64,000 nt of DNA from Pseudomonadota bacterium (lineage in GTDB: Bacteria > Pseudomonadota > Alphaproteobacteria > SHVP01). Below the pieces are notes generated by a model that saw nothing but the letters and a program-made list of their open reading frames with translations, did not search any database and was not told where the DNA came from. The translations under genes were made by a program, and so were the position numbers. The stretch covers positions 38,544-102,543 of the forward strand of contig JAQBYN010000010.1 in the NCBI GenBank assembly GCA_027622715.1. The letters are read 5' to 3'. Of this stretch, positions 50,383-58,853 are shown in pieces. The first letter of the stretch is position 1, and every line of letters begins with the position of its first letter.

Positions 50383-50793
50383 ATGCAAGATCCAATCTTT
50401 CACGTTGCCTTTGCGGTCGATGATTTGGCCAAGGCGCGAGAATTCTATGTCAATACGCTCGGGTGCCGGGAGCGCGCCGACACCAGCGGCAAGGATTACG
50501 CGGTCATCAACTTCTTTGGCGCGCAAATGGTGTTGATCGATGCACCGGACGAAGTCGAGCCAAGCAAAGGCGACCCGTCAGTGGAACCCTACAAACACTT
50601 TGGGATCATCATGGATTGGGACGACTGGAACGCGCTTGCGGACGAATTACGCGCCAAGAGCGTGGCCTTTCGCATCGAACCCAACGTCAAAGATCACGAG
50701 TACATCGGCACTGTCGGCAACATGTTCGTCGCCGACCCCGCCGGCAATTACCTTGAGTTCAAGTCCTACAAGGATAAATCCAAGGTCCTTTAG
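50383..50793 (+). CDS. VOC-superfamily (glyoxalase-like) protein
   Basis: A 136-residue single VOC-fold protein with I-F-H-V-A-F-A-V-D-D-L-A-K-A-R-E-F-Y near 5-22, K-H-F-G-I near 70, and the late F-V-A-D-P-A-G-N-Y-L-E-F. Probable metal ligands are His7, His71 and a Glu near 127. The family covers many metal-dependent activities; a glyoxalase/epimerase-type or unknown lyase role is plausible. ATG 50383 has a GGGAGG site. It converges on a methyltransferase gene with a four-base overlap. Confidence 0.82.
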   Translation: MQDPIFHVAFAVDDLAKAREFYVNTLGCRERADTSGKDYAVINFFGAQMVLIDAPDEVEPSKGDPSVEPYKHFGIIMDWDDWNALADELRAKSVAFRIEPNVKDHEYIGTVGNMFVADPAGNYLEFKSYKDKSKVL

Positions 50794-51596
50794 GGCTTAC
50801 GCGCGACGAGACTGGCATAGGCGATGTGACCGAAGAACGCGTGGTCGGTGACACGCCGACGTGCCTCTCTCTTCAACGCCTCCGCTAGATCAGCGCCGAT
50901 GACCCCCTGCGCCGCCAATACCTCGGCGCCGCGTTCAGCGTGGCCCAGCATGTAGACCGGGTCGACCACTTCGGCATACCCGTGACTACGGAACCGCGTG
51001 ATGTTGAATCCCGCCGCGTTGGCCATGGCCGGTAGCCGCCGAACGATCCACCGGTCCATCACGTTATGATCGGTCACGGCGCGCGAACAGGCCTGCAATG
51101 GATCGTGTTCCGCGATCGCGACTGTCGCCGACGCATAGTCGCCGTCGAACACCGCTAGCCAGCCCCCGGATTTTAGAATACGGCGCGCCTCGGCCAACGC
51201 CTTCTCGGGACCCGGGATATGACAAAGCGCAGTGTGAAACACCACCACGTCAAAGGTCGCGTCAGCCTGCGCCAAATTGCGCGCATCGCCGACTTCGAAT
51301 GTCAGCTTGGGCAGTCCGGACGCGAGTTCTTTCGCGCGTTCGATCAGGATTGGTGACGGATCGAGGCCGAGTACCGCGCCCGGCTCAGGCCGTGACGCGA
51401 GAGCCCGTGCGACCGGCCCGGTCCCGCAGCCGATTTCTACAACCCGCGCGTCCTGCGGCCACACGATATCGGCGAGATACGCGTCGAGCATTGCGCGTTG
51501 ATCGGGGTGCGCGGCACGAACCTCAAGGCGCTCGCCAATGGTGCGAACCAACGCGGGTTCTGTATCGACAATCTTGGCGTAAGGATCAGATGCCAT
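50790..51596 (-). CDS. SAM-dependent class I methyltransferase
   Basis: A 268-residue methyltransferase. Motif I is V-V-E-I-G-C-G-T-G-P-V-A near 53-64, followed by the acidic G-L-D-P-S and D-V-V-V-F-H-T-A-L-C-H-I at motif IV. The rest resembles UbiE/small-molecule methyltransferases. The substrate is not evident. ATG 51596 follows GAGGC; the longer reading would enter the SDR gene upstream. It lies 11 bases downstream of that SDR. Confidence 0.83.
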   Translation of the reverse strand: MASDPYAKIVDTEPALVRTIGERLEVRAAHPDQRAMLDAYLADIVWPQDARVVEIGCGTGPVARALASRPEPGAVLGLDPSPILIERAKELASGLPKLTFEVGDARNLAQADATFDVVVFHTALCHIPGPEKALAEARRILKSGGWLAVFDGDYASATVAIAEHDPLQACSRAVTDHNVMDRWIVRRLPAMANAAGFNITRFRSHGYAEVVDPVYMLGHAERGAEVLAAQGVIGADLAEALKREARRRVTDHAFFGHIAYASLVARKP

Positions 51597-51606
51597 CGGG
51601 CAGCCT

Positions 51607-52443
51607 CTAATACTGTCGGTCGCGTTTGATGGGAAACCGCACTTTTGACGCGGCGTCTTCGGGCGGCAGCGATTGGTCCCAAAGTTTGGCAACGTAGCGG
51701 TCGCCGCGTTTGCCGTCAGAGAGAGCCGAAACTAGGTATTGGATCGGCGGCACCATGATCACCGGCTCGAACAGATTGCCGTCGGCGCCAGCACGCGATT
51801 TATCGCCGACCTTTCCTGGGATCATCGCGGTGTCGGTTGCGCCCCCAGGCAGCAGCGCGTTGACCGTAATGTCGGTGTCTTCCAGATCCTGCGCCATGAT
51901 CATTGTTAGTCCCTCAACTGCCCACTTCGAGGAACCGTAGGGCGCGTAGCCGCGCCGCTGCATGGTTATAAGGCTGGTCGACACATTGATGATGCGGCCC
52001 CATCCTTCGGCCAGGAGATAAGGGACAGCCGCCTTGGCCATGTTGAAAACACCGTTGACATTGGTGTCGATCATCATGCCCCACGTCTCGGTCGGAATAG
52101 ACCAGAACGGCGGGCGCTCCTTGACGAAGTTCTTGTCGACGTAGGTCATGCCGCGACCCGCGTTGTTCACAACGACGTGCAGATGGCCCCATTTGTCCTT
52201 GGCCTCTTTCATGACGCGCTCGCAATCGGCGACCTTGGTTACGTCGGCCTGCATCGCCAGCGCGCAATCTTCGCCGCCAATTGCAACGCAGTCGGCTGCG
52301 GTTTGCTGTAGCTCGGCACCCTCGCGTGCCGCGGTAATCGCGACTTTCGCGCCTGCTGCGGCCAGACCGAGCGCCATGGCACGGCCGAGCCCGCGGCCCC
52401 CACCGGTAATGACGACCACTTTGCCCTTGATTGACTCGTGCAT
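51607..52443 (-). CDS. Short-chain dehydrogenase/reductase
   Basis: A 278-residue SDR with V-V-I-T-G-G-G-R-G-L-G near 11-21, N-N-A-G-R-G, I-I-N-V-S-T-S and the catalytic Y-G-S-S-K. It has an extra insertion between strands 4 and 5 (V-D-K-N-F-V-K-E-R-P-P-F-W) compared with typical SDRs. The residue after strand 2 (T-A-A-R) favours NADP(H). An AAGGGGA site precedes ATG 52443. It is divergent from the DUF427 gene over about 140 bases. Substrate unknown. Confidence 0.85.
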   Translation of the reverse strand: MHESIKGKVVVITGGGRGLGRAMALGLAAAGAKVAITAAREGAELQQTAADCVAIGGEDCALAMQADVTKVADCERVMKEAKDKWGHLHVVVNNAGRGMTYVDKNFVKERPPFWSIPTETWGMMIDTNVNGVFNMAKAAVPYLLAEGWGRIINVSTSLITMQRRGYAPYGSSKWAVEGLTMIMAQDLEDTDITVNALLPGGATDTAMIPGKVGDKSRAGADGNLFEPVIMVPPIQYLVSALSDGKRGDRYVAKLWDQSLPPEDAASKVRFPIKRDRQY

Positions 52444-52584
52444 GCCCGTCCCCTTGAGTTGATCCTCCCGACTTATATGGAGGCGCTCTCCGCCGAGCAA
52501 TGCCCCTGCGGGCGGACCATTTGGCGCGGCGCTTATGCCTCCCCTATGATACCGGGCAAAACGAGCCGCACCGGAGGATCAGCC

Positions 52585-53412
52585 ATGGCAGTCACAGAAT
52601 CCCCAGCCAACAAACGTTTCAAAGGCCTCAAGGTTGCGCACCCAGGCCGCATTGGCGACTCTCATGCCGTGATCATCGAGCCCAGCCCCCGCAGGGTGAG
52701 GGTGATGTTCAACGGTGAAACAATCGCCGACTCGAGCAACACCCGGATGTTGCACGAGGACGGGCACTTGCCGATGTATTACTTCCCAATGGACGATGTG
52801 CGCATGGACCTATTGGAGAAGACGTCGCACACAACGCACTGCCCGTACAAAGGCGACGCCTCCTATTGGACGGTTCGCGCCGGCGGGCGCGCGGCCGAGA
52901 ACGCCGTGTGGGGTTACGAAGACCCCCTGCCGGCGCAGCCCGCGCTGAAGGATCTGGTCGCTTTCTATTGGGGCCGCATGGATCACTGGTTCGAGGAAGA
53001 CGAGGAAATCTTCGTCCACCCAAGGGATCCGTACAAACGCATCGACACCATTAAATCGTCCCGCCGGGTACAAGTCACGCTGGGCGGCGAGGTTGTGGCC
53101 GACAGCACCGAGGCGGTCTTCTTGTTCGAGACCGGGCTGCCCACCCGCTACTACATTCCGCGAACCGACATCACGGCGCAGCTGACGGCTTCATCGTTGG
53201 AAACGGCTTGCCCTTACAAAGGGACAGCGCGCTACCATAATGTCGAGGCGGGCGGGAAGACCTACGAGGACATCGTGTGGTACTACCCGGACCCGATCGC
53301 AGAAATCCCGAAGATCAAAGACCTTCATTGCTTTTTCAACGAGAAGGTCGATGCCATCACCGTCGATGGTCAGCAAATACCGAAACAACCGTCCCCATGG
53401 TCGGACGGCTAG
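52585..53412 (+). CDS. Tandem DUF427-domain protein
   Basis: A 275-residue protein with two copies of the DUF427 fold. Each copy contains a V-x-V-x-x-x-G-E-x-V/I-A-D-S strand, a tyrosine-rich Y-Y-F/I-P segment, and the hallmark C-P-Y-K-G (near residues 93 and 214), followed by W-Y-Y-P-D or W-G-Y-E-D. The function of DUF427 is not established. ATG 52585 follows GGAGG. It lies 19 bases before the PEP mutase/isocitrate-lyase family gene on the same strand and is probably co-transcribed with it. Confidence 0.83.
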   Translation: MAVTESPANKRFKGLKVAHPGRIGDSHAVIIEPSPRRVRVMFNGETIADSSNTRMLHEDGHLPMYYFPMDDVRMDLLEKTSHTTHCPYKGDASYWTVRAGGRAAENAVWGYEDPLPAQPALKDLVAFYWGRMDHWFEEDEEIFVHPRDPYKRIDTIKSSRRVQVTLGGEVVADSTEAVFLFETGLPTRYYIPRTDITAQLTASSLETACPYKGTARYHNVEAGGKTYEDIVWYYPDPIAEIPKIKDLHCFFNEKVDAITVDGQQIPKQPSPWSDG

Positions 53413-53431
53413 AGGAAGGCAAAGGTAAAAC

Positions 53432-54295
53432 ATGAGCACCAAGACACTCTCCCAGTTGCTGGCTGGTAAAGGCATCGTCGTCGTTCCGGGCGGCGGTACC
53501 GCCCTTGAACTGCGGCTCGCGCAGATTGCCGGGTTCGAGGCTGGCTATGTCTCGGGCTATGCGACGGCGGCCGCGGTTTACGGCGTGCCCGATGTTGGGC
53601 TCATCGCGTTCAACGAGGTCGAAGCCAACGTGCGGGCGATCCGTGCGGTTACATCAATTCCGCTGATCGTCGACTGCGATACCGGCTACGGCGACGTTGC
53701 AAACGTCATGCGTACCGTGCGCGGCCTTGAGGGCCTCGGCGCCGCAGCAGCGCAGTTCGAAGATCAAACATGGCCCAAGAAATGCGGCCATATGGAGGGA
53801 AAAGTCATCGAGCCGGTCGAGCGGGCGGCTGAGCGGATTCGGGCCGCCGTCGCCGGCCGGTCCTCGCCGGACTTCAAGATCATCGCGCGCACCGACGCGC
53901 GCTCGCCGTTGGGCATGGAGGAGGCGATGCGCCGCCTCAAGATCTACAAAGAAGCCGGTGCCGACATTCTCTTTATGGACGCAATCGAATCAACCGAAGA
54001 AATGAAGCGCCAAGTCGGCGAGCTTCCCGGACCGCACATGGTGAATATGTCTGAGACCGGCAAGACGCCGTTGATGTCGGCCAAAGAGTTAGAAGCCCTG
54101 GGGTTCAAGATTGTTATCTTCCCGTCCAGCATGATCCGCGTGATGGTGCGGCAGCTTTCGCAATTCATGGGGATGCTCAAGGAGACCGGCGACTCGCGCA
54201 CCTGGCTCGATCGCATGGCGTCGCTCGAAGAAACCAACGCCGTGCTCGGATTGCCCGAATTGGACGAGACCTCAGCTAAGATTCGCGCCGCCTGA
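53432..54295 (+). CDS. PEP mutase / isocitrate lyase superfamily carboxy-lyase
   Basis: A 287-residue TIM-barrel enzyme. It has V-S-G-Y-A-T-A-A near 37-44, Mg-binding D-C-D-T-G-Y-G-D near 74-81, and the catalytic-Cys region K-K-C-G-H-M-E-G-K near 114-122. K-K-C-G-H is the signature of lyases such as methylisocitrate lyase, 2,3-dimethylmalate lyase and oxaloacetate decarboxylase rather than PEP mutase proper. It cleaves a C-C bond in a 2-hydroxy dicarboxylate. Which substrate cannot be decided; the MmgE/PrpD genes 33 kb away are not linked. It lies 19 bases downstream of DUF427 and converges on the SnoaL-like gene. Confidence 0.88.
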   Translation: MSTKTLSQLLAGKGIVVVPGGGTALELRLAQIAGFEAGYVSGYATAAAVYGVPDVGLIAFNEVEANVRAIRAVTSIPLIVDCDTGYGDVANVMRTVRGLEGLGAAAAQFEDQTWPKKCGHMEGKVIEPVERAAERIRAAVAGRSSPDFKIIARTDARSPLGMEEAMRRLKIYKEAGADILFMDAIESTEEMKRQVGELPGPHMVNMSETGKTPLMSAKELEALGFKIVIFPSSMIRVMVRQLSQFMGMLKETGDSRTWLDRMASLEETNAVLGLPELDETSAKIRAA

Positions 54296-54297
54296 GG

Positions 54298-54705
54298 TTA
54301 GTGCACCGCATCGCCGTCCTGCGGTCCGTCCTTGACGTAAGCGCGCGCGACCGGAGACGCATGATGGTGGACCATGTGCCAGCCGTCGGTCTCGCGCACG
54401 AAGACGTTGGTCGCCGCCAGCAAATTGTTGCCAAGCGCCTCGTTGCACGTGACGAAGGCAACGTCGCCGAGCACGTGCGCGACCGGCTCGAGACACGCTA
54501 CGCGCCCGCGCGATCCCTCAAGAATGCCAGACCAACTCTCTAGAACGCGAGTCCGTCCGTTGATCGCCGTCCACCCCGGATGGGTGCATGCCACGGTTGC
54601 ACGGTGCGACCACAAGGCGTTCATCGCGTCTCCATCACCGGTCTCGAACGCCCGGTAGAACGCTTCGTTTGCCGCCAGCACGGCTGCATCGTCGGTGGCT
54701 GTCAT
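54298..54705 (-). CDS. SnoaL/NTF2-fold protein
   Basis: A 135-residue protein with the NTF2-like start A-N-E-A-F-Y-R-A-F-E-T-G-D-G-D-A-M near 12-28, W-S-H-R-A-T-V-A-C-T-H-P-G-W near 32-45, and E-T-D-G-W-H-M-V-H-H-H-A near 105-116. Small proteins of this fold act as hydrolases, isomerases or binding proteins; no specific role is visible. ATG 54705 gives the family N-terminus. It converges on the lyase gene with a two-base gap. Confidence 0.78.
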   Translation of the reverse strand: MTATDDAAVLAANEAFYRAFETGDGDAMNALWSHRATVACTHPGWTAINGRTRVLESWSGILEGSRGRVACLEPVAHVLGDVAFVTCNEALGNNLLAATNVFVRETDGWHMVHHHASPVARAYVKDGPQDGDAVH

Positions 54706-54920
54706 GTGTCCCAACCCAATCGTTCTGCTGCGGATAATGACGCGTATCGTCTCCGGCGTAACGATGGGATTTGGTGAGTTATCCACATCATTTTGCGCCG
54801 TATGCCCTCCCCGCCACTATATGTGGTGCCGCGCCGATTGACTCATCAAGCGGCCACTGACTAACATTCTCCTGCTATTCGGCCCATTTTCTTGGTTGGG
54901 CAAACATAGCCACAGTATTT

Positions 54921-54949
54921 GGTAAGTAACCGGCGGCTTTCTACTTACC
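54921..54949. promoter_or_regulatory. Inverted repeat upstream of the small membrane protein gene
   Basis: Two perfect 8-base arms, ggtaagta at 54921-54928 and tacttacc at 54942-54949, separated by 13 bases and placed 25-53 bases before the ATG. Position and symmetry fit an operator or an mRNA hairpin in the leader. No matching regulator is encoded nearby. Function is inference. Confidence 0.4.
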
Positions 54950-54973
54950 TGGACGCGGCCCACAGGGGGGCAA

Positions 54974-55210
54974 ATGTCTAACATATTCGACAACGTAAAG
55001 AACTGGGTCTACCGGCTGACCGAACTCGGCATCGGTTTGATTGCGCTCGGGATCGTGGTTCAGATTATTTTCGACGGGCCGGTGCCGTTCTTGCCGGGCG
55101 ACATTATTGGCAACCTCACCAACCTAATCGCGAGTCTTGGGTCGAACGGCTTGGTGGGACTGATCGCCTTAGCAATCATCTTGTACCTCTACACCAAACG
55201 CGGCACGTAG
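54974..55210 (+). CDS. Small two-helix membrane protein of unknown function
   Basis: A 78-residue protein not recognised as a named family. It starts with an amphipathic segment (F-D-N-V-K-N-W-V-Y-R), then a hydrophobic helix (about 19-33), a G-P-V-P-F-L-P-G-D loop, and a second hydrophobic helix (about 57-72), ending in a basic T-K-R-G-T. It is likely an inner-membrane protein with both ends inside. It is flanked by the inverted repeat upstream and a perfect intrinsic terminator 27 bases downstream, so it is a single-gene unit. Confidence 0.7.
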   Translation: MSNIFDNVKNWVYRLTELGIGLIALGIVVQIIFDGPVPFLPGDIIGNLTNLIASLGSNGLVGLIALAIILYLYTKRGT

Positions 55211-55237
55211 ACTCTCGACCGATTCTCAGGGACTCTG

Positions 55238-55271
55238 GGCCCGGCGCCGATGCGCCGGGCCTTTTTCTTTT
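55238..55271 (+). terminator. Intrinsic terminator between the small membrane protein gene and recX
   Basis: Perfect 10-base G/C stem (ggcccggcgc at 55238-55247 and gcgccgggcc at 55252-55261), 4-base loop cgat, then tttttctttt. A textbook rho-independent terminator on the plus strand. The T-tract ends only a base before the recX start codon, leaving no space for a separate recX leader. Confidence 0.92.
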
Positions 55272-55272
55272 G

Positions 55273-55854
55273 ATGACTGACGATAAACCAGCAAAGCGGT
55301 CAGCGCGCCGCCAGCCCCGCAAGGTTACGCAGCAATCCTTGCGCAATGCCGCGTTGTACTACCTGCAGCGTTACGCCAGCTCTGCCGCGAATTTGCGCGA
55401 GGTTCTGACACGCCGCGTGCGCCGCGCCGAGGGCGTCCAGGAAATCGATACCGATACCGCGTCGGGCTGGATCGACACGATCGTGAGCAGTTTCGAGTCC
55501 AGCGGTTTGATCGACGACCGCACCTACGCCGACGCGCGCATCCAGAGTATGTTCCGCCAAGGGCGGTCGCGGCGGATGATGATGCTCGAACTTCGGCACA
55601 AGGGCGTTGCGCCAGAGATCGTGGATGCGGCTTTGGAATCGCTCTCGCTCGAAAATGCCGCGCCCGACCGCAAGGCGGCGATCCGCTATGCCCAACGACG
55701 CCGTCTTGGCCCGTTCAGGTTAAAACTGCGGGAGGAGTATCGCGTGCGTGACCTCGCCGCGATTGCACGGGCCGGCTTTGACTACGAGACCGCACGCCGC
55801 GTGATCGACGCGGACAGTCCGGAGTCGCTGGAAGAAGATCCCTTGCAAGACTGA
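55273..55854 (+). CDS. recX: Regulatory protein RecX
   Basis: A 193-residue RecX-like protein that modulates RecA filaments. The three-helix repeats are visible: A-L-Y-Y-L-Q-R-Y-A-S-S-A-A-N-L-R-E-V-L near 28-46, G-L-I-D-D-R-T-Y-A-D-A-R near 76-87, and G-R-S-R-R-M-M-M-L-E-L-R-H-K-G. No recA gene is in the window. ATG 55273 directly follows the T-tract of the upstream terminator and has no Shine-Dalgarno, so it may be leaderless or start further in. Whether transcription begins inside the terminator is unknown. Confidence 0.85.
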   Translation: MTDDKPAKRSARRQPRKVTQQSLRNAALYYLQRYASSAANLREVLTRRVRRAEGVQEIDTDTASGWIDTIVSSFESSGLIDDRTYADARIQSMFRQGRSRRMMMLELRHKGVAPEIVDAALESLSLENAAPDRKAAIRYAQRRRLGPFRLKLREEYRVRDLAAIARAGFDYETARRVIDADSPESLEEDPLQD

Positions 55855-55896
55855 GCGGCGCATCTACCCTGATCACCTGGTCGATGAGGAGACCCC

Positions 55897-56508
55897 ATGA
55901 CCGTTCCCGTCCGTGTTTGGTCCGACTATGTCTGTCCTTATTGCTTTCTCGCCGAGCAGCCGCTGGCGGAGGCAATCGCGCAGTGCGGCATTGAGACCAA
56001 GGTGCAGTGGATGCCGTTCGAGTTGCGACCCGAACCAACCCCGACGCTCCGACCTGAAGACGATTACCTACAGACCGGTTGGACCCGTTCGGTCTATCCG
56101 ATGGCAGCCCAAATGGGCATCGAGATTCGGCTGCCGGACGTTTCGCCGCAACCTTACTCACGCCTTGCATTCGAGGGCCATTTGTACGCCGAGGAAAACG
56201 GTAAGAGCGCCGAGTACACCCACCGAATGTTTGCCGCCTTCTTTCAAGAGAGCCGCGATATCGGCGATATCGGCGTTTTGACGGCATTGGCGGAAGAGAT
56301 CGGCCTGGACGGGGTGGCGTTTCGCCAAGCGCTCGACGTTGGCACCTATGCAGATACCCATCAGATGCTGTTGCGGCTGGCGTACGAAGAAGTTGCGATC
56401 ACCGCTGTGCCCACCTTTCTCATCGGCAGCCGCCTCATTCGTGGATTGGTGACAGTTGAAGGTTTGATTGAGCAACTCCACGCGGCTGATCGGCAAACCG
56501 CCCCGTGA
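55897..56508 (+). CDS. DsbA-family FrnE-like thiol oxidoreductase
   Basis: A 203-residue thioredoxin-superfamily protein with the active site W-S-D-Y-V-C-P-Y-C-F near 8-17 (C-P-Y-C), then F-E-L-R-P-E near 46-51 and a cis-Pro region A-V-P-T-F near 171-175. There is no signal peptide, so it acts in the cytoplasm, as FrnE-type proteins do. A GAGGAGA site precedes the ATG. Its stop overlaps the GTG start of the PhzF gene, suggesting coupling. Substrates of the group include polyketide intermediates and oxidised proteins; none can be assigned here. Confidence 0.88.
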   Translation: MTVPVRVWSDYVCPYCFLAEQPLAEAIAQCGIETKVQWMPFELRPEPTPTLRPEDDYLQTGWTRSVYPMAAQMGIEIRLPDVSPQPYSRLAFEGHLYAEENGKSAEYTHRMFAAFFQESRDIGDIGVLTALAEEIGLDGVAFRQALDVGTYADTHQMLLRLAYEEVAITAVPTFLIGSRLIRGLVTVEGLIEQLHAADRQTAP

Positions 56509-57296
56509 ATCATGTCTTGCATCAAATCGACGCCTTTACGGATACCGCGTTCCAAGGGAATCCAGCGGCGGTTTGCCTGCTCGATTCGGCCGCCGAGAAA
56601 GACTGGATGCAGGACGTTGCCCAGGAAATGAACCTCTCGGAAACCGCCTTCCTTTTTCGACAGGACGACGGCGACTGGTCGCTGCGCTGGTTCACGCCCG
56701 GCGCCGAGGTCGACCTATGTGGGCACGCGACGCTGGCCAGCGCCCATTTTCTTTGGGACCAGGAATTACTCGATCGCGCAAAGGCAGCACGCTTTCACAC
56801 ACGCTCGGGTCTTTTGACCTGCGTGCGCGAAGACGATTGGATCGTGATGGACTTCCCCGCGTTGCCGATTGAACCCGCCGAGGAACCGGCCGGCCTTGCC
56901 GCCGCGCTCGGTGCACAGCCGGTCGCAACGTGGCGTAGCACCTGGGACCTCGTGGCCGAATTCGCCGATGCTCAAGCAGTTCGCCGGCTGGCCCCGGACT
57001 TTCGTGCGTTGCTGCCATTTGCGGAACGCGGCGTTCTTGTCACCGCCCCGGGCGACGACGGGTACGATTTCGTTTCACGGTTTTTCGCACCGGTACACCG
57101 GATCGACGAGGACCCGGTGACGGGCTCGACGCACTGCATTTTGACCCCGTTTTGGGGTGCCCGACTGAAGAAGAAACAGATGTTAGCGTTTCAGGCGTCG
57201 CGGCGCGGCGGCGTGTTGCGGGTCGCGACAAATGGCGATCGGGTCAAACTTGGCGGCAAGGCGGTCACTGTGTTGAGGGGCGCGCTGTCCTGCTGA
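56505..57296 (+). CDS. PhzF-family isomerase/epimerase
   Basis: A 263-residue diaminopimelate-epimerase-like fold protein. It shows Q-I-D-A-F-T-D-T-A-F-Q-G-N-P-A-A-V near 7-23, E-M-N-L-S-E-T-A-F near 41-49 with the catalytic Glu, D-L-C-G-H-A-T near 71-77, and E-D-P-V-T-G-S near 203-209. PhzF itself acts in phenazine synthesis, but most family members are of unknown function and no phenazine genes are here. The start is GTG in a GTGA overlap with the FrnE-like gene. It converges on an aldo/keto reductase gene with a four-base gap. Confidence 0.9.
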   Translation: MNHVLHQIDAFTDTAFQGNPAAVCLLDSAAEKDWMQDVAQEMNLSETAFLFRQDDGDWSLRWFTPGAEVDLCGHATLASAHFLWDQELLDRAKAARFHTRSGLLTCVREDDWIVMDFPALPIEPAEEPAGLAAALGAQPVATWRSTWDLVAEFADAQAVRRLAPDFRALLPFAERGVLVTAPGDDGYDFVSRFFAPVHRIDEDPVTGSTHCILTPFWGARLKKKQMLAFQASRRGGVLRVATNGDRVKLGGKAVTVLRGALSC

Positions 57297-57300
57297 CGAA

Positions 57301-58317
57301 TTAGTCGATGACCGGAATGCGGCCGGCAACGGGATACTTCGGATCGACAAAACCGTGCGTGGACATCGAACCTGGTGGCACCAGCGAATCGACGAAGGTC
57401 TCGTCCTCTTCGTGCCAATCCAAGGCGGCAATGCCCAGGTAGTCCTGCCATTGCTCAAGAGTCCGCGGTCCGGCAATCACCGACGTCACAAGTTCGTTGT
57501 TGAGGCACCACAGCACGGCAAATTGCGCGGGCGTCATGCCGCGCTCCGTGGCGCGCATGGAGATTTGCGCTGCGATCGCCAATGATTCGGGCCGCCATTC
57601 GGATTCCATCATGCGCGGATCGTTCCGCCCGGCCCGGGTGGCTGGATCCGGCGCCGCGCCCTCTTTGTACTTGCCGGTCAAGATGCCGCGCGCCAACGGC
57701 GAATAGTTGGCGATCCCCAAGCCAAAGTGCGCGCAGGCCGGTATGACGTCCATCTCGGCCAGGCGGCTGACCGCGTTGTAATTGGGTTGGCACACGATCG
57801 GCGGTTGAATACCAACGTCGCCACACAAATGAACAATCTCGGCAATCCGCCACGACGGGTAATTCGAGACACCGAGGTAATGCACTTTCCCCTGAGAAAT
57901 GACATGCGCGAGTGCGCCGACCGTCTCATCAAGCGGCGTGTCATAGTCATCGACATGGAGATAAATGATATCGACGTAAGATGTACCGAGCCGCGCCAGA
58001 CTGGCATCCACCGCCTGAATGATCGCTTTGCGACCCGACCCTCGTTGATTGGGCCCACGACCGAATGGGTTGGCGAGTTTCGTTGCGACGACCCACGAAT
58101 CGCGATCATTGGCGATCAGTTGGCCGGTGACGCGCTCTGACTCACCCTTGTTATAGACGTTGGCGGTATCGATGAAATTGACCCCGGCATCCCGTGCCGC
58201 GGCGATGATCCGACCAGCTTCGTCAACATCGGTCTGCGCACCGAACATCATCGTGCCGAGGCACAGCGGCGATACACTCAACCCGCTCGCCCCGAGGCGG
58301 CGATAAGACATATCCAT
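57301..58317 (-). CDS. Aldo/keto reductase
   Basis: A 338-residue TIM-barrel NADP(H)-dependent oxidoreductase. The catalytic tetrad is readable: Asp and Tyr in F-I-D-T-A-N-V-Y-N near 49-57, Lys in V-V-A-T-K-L, and His in I-I-Y-L-H-V-D-D. Cofactor-binding N-Y-S-P-L-A-R-G lies in the second half. It resembles the YghZ/Tas-type AKR group that reduces diverse aldehydes and ketones. Substrate not evident. Start ATG 58317. Confidence 0.9.
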   Translation of the reverse strand: MDMSYRRLGASGLSVSPLCLGTMMFGAQTDVDEAGRIIAAARDAGVNFIDTANVYNKGESERVTGQLIANDRDSWVVATKLANPFGRGPNQRGSGRKAIIQAVDASLARLGTSYVDIIYLHVDDYDTPLDETVGALAHVISQGKVHYLGVSNYPSWRIAEIVHLCGDVGIQPPIVCQPNYNAVSRLAEMDVIPACAHFGLGIANYSPLARGILTGKYKEGAAPDPATRAGRNDPRMMESEWRPESLAIAAQISMRATERGMTPAQFAVLWCLNNELVTSVIAGPRTLEQWQDYLGIAALDWHEEDETFVDSLVPPGSMSTHGFVDPKYPVAGRIPVID

Positions 58318-58373
58318 TGCGTTGCTCCCTGCCTAAACCCCTTCCTCGCATGCCCCAATGCACCGGGCAAGGG

Positions 58374-58853
58374 CTACCGCGGCTGGGGATTGATGCGCTC
58401 CTCGAGCCGCGTTCCCCAAGCACCGCGCCCCTGAGATCGCGCGATCGTCTCCAGCGTGTGGTAGAGCGGACGGGCCGCCGGGAGCGCTTTGGCCCACCCC
58501 TGCCTTATCAGAAATGCGCCGAGATCTTCGGACCCCGCCGGATATGGCGGCGTGAGCCGACAGGTGGCGGCATCGGGATCGGGGAGATCAATCCGTCTGC
58601 TGCAGGAAACAAAATGCTGAACCTCTGCGCGAAGCGCGATCGCGGCCGGAGCACCGCACGCGGGCGGCGACAGTTTGGTATCGCAGGTGCGGCCAGCAGG
58701 CATTATCTCGATGTCGGCCAAAACGAACCGGCGTCCATTGACGATTAAAGAGGCATCCGGCTGGACAAATGCAGGGCCGACAAAACTTTGGGCGAGCGCT
58801 GGTGGGGACAAAAGAACCAGCGACAAAGAAAGCGCCAATAGGAAATGTTTCAC
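58374..58853 (-). CDS. Secreted thermonuclease-fold (SNase-like) protein
   Basis: About 159 residues with a clear signal peptide (H-F-L-L-A-L-S-L-S-L-V-L-L-S-P-P-A-L-A-Q). The mature part has an SNase-like pattern, with L-A-D-I-E near 53-57, E-V-Q-H-F-V-S-C and the C-terminal A-E-x-x-A-R-x-x-x-x-G-x-W-type segment S-Q-G-R-G-A-W-G. It contains five cysteines, so it is exported and likely disulphide-linked. The catalytic Arg/Glu of nuclease is not clearly present, so nuclease activity is unproven. GTG 58853 was chosen for its signal peptide. Confidence 0.65.
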   Translation of the reverse strand: MKHFLLALSLSLVLLSPPALAQSFVGPAFVQPDASLIVNGRRFVLADIEIMPAGRTCDTKLSPPACGAPAAIALRAEVQHFVSCSRRIDLPDPDAATCRLTPPYPAGSEDLGAFLIRQGWAKALPAARPLYHTLETIARSQGRGAWGTRLEERINPQPR

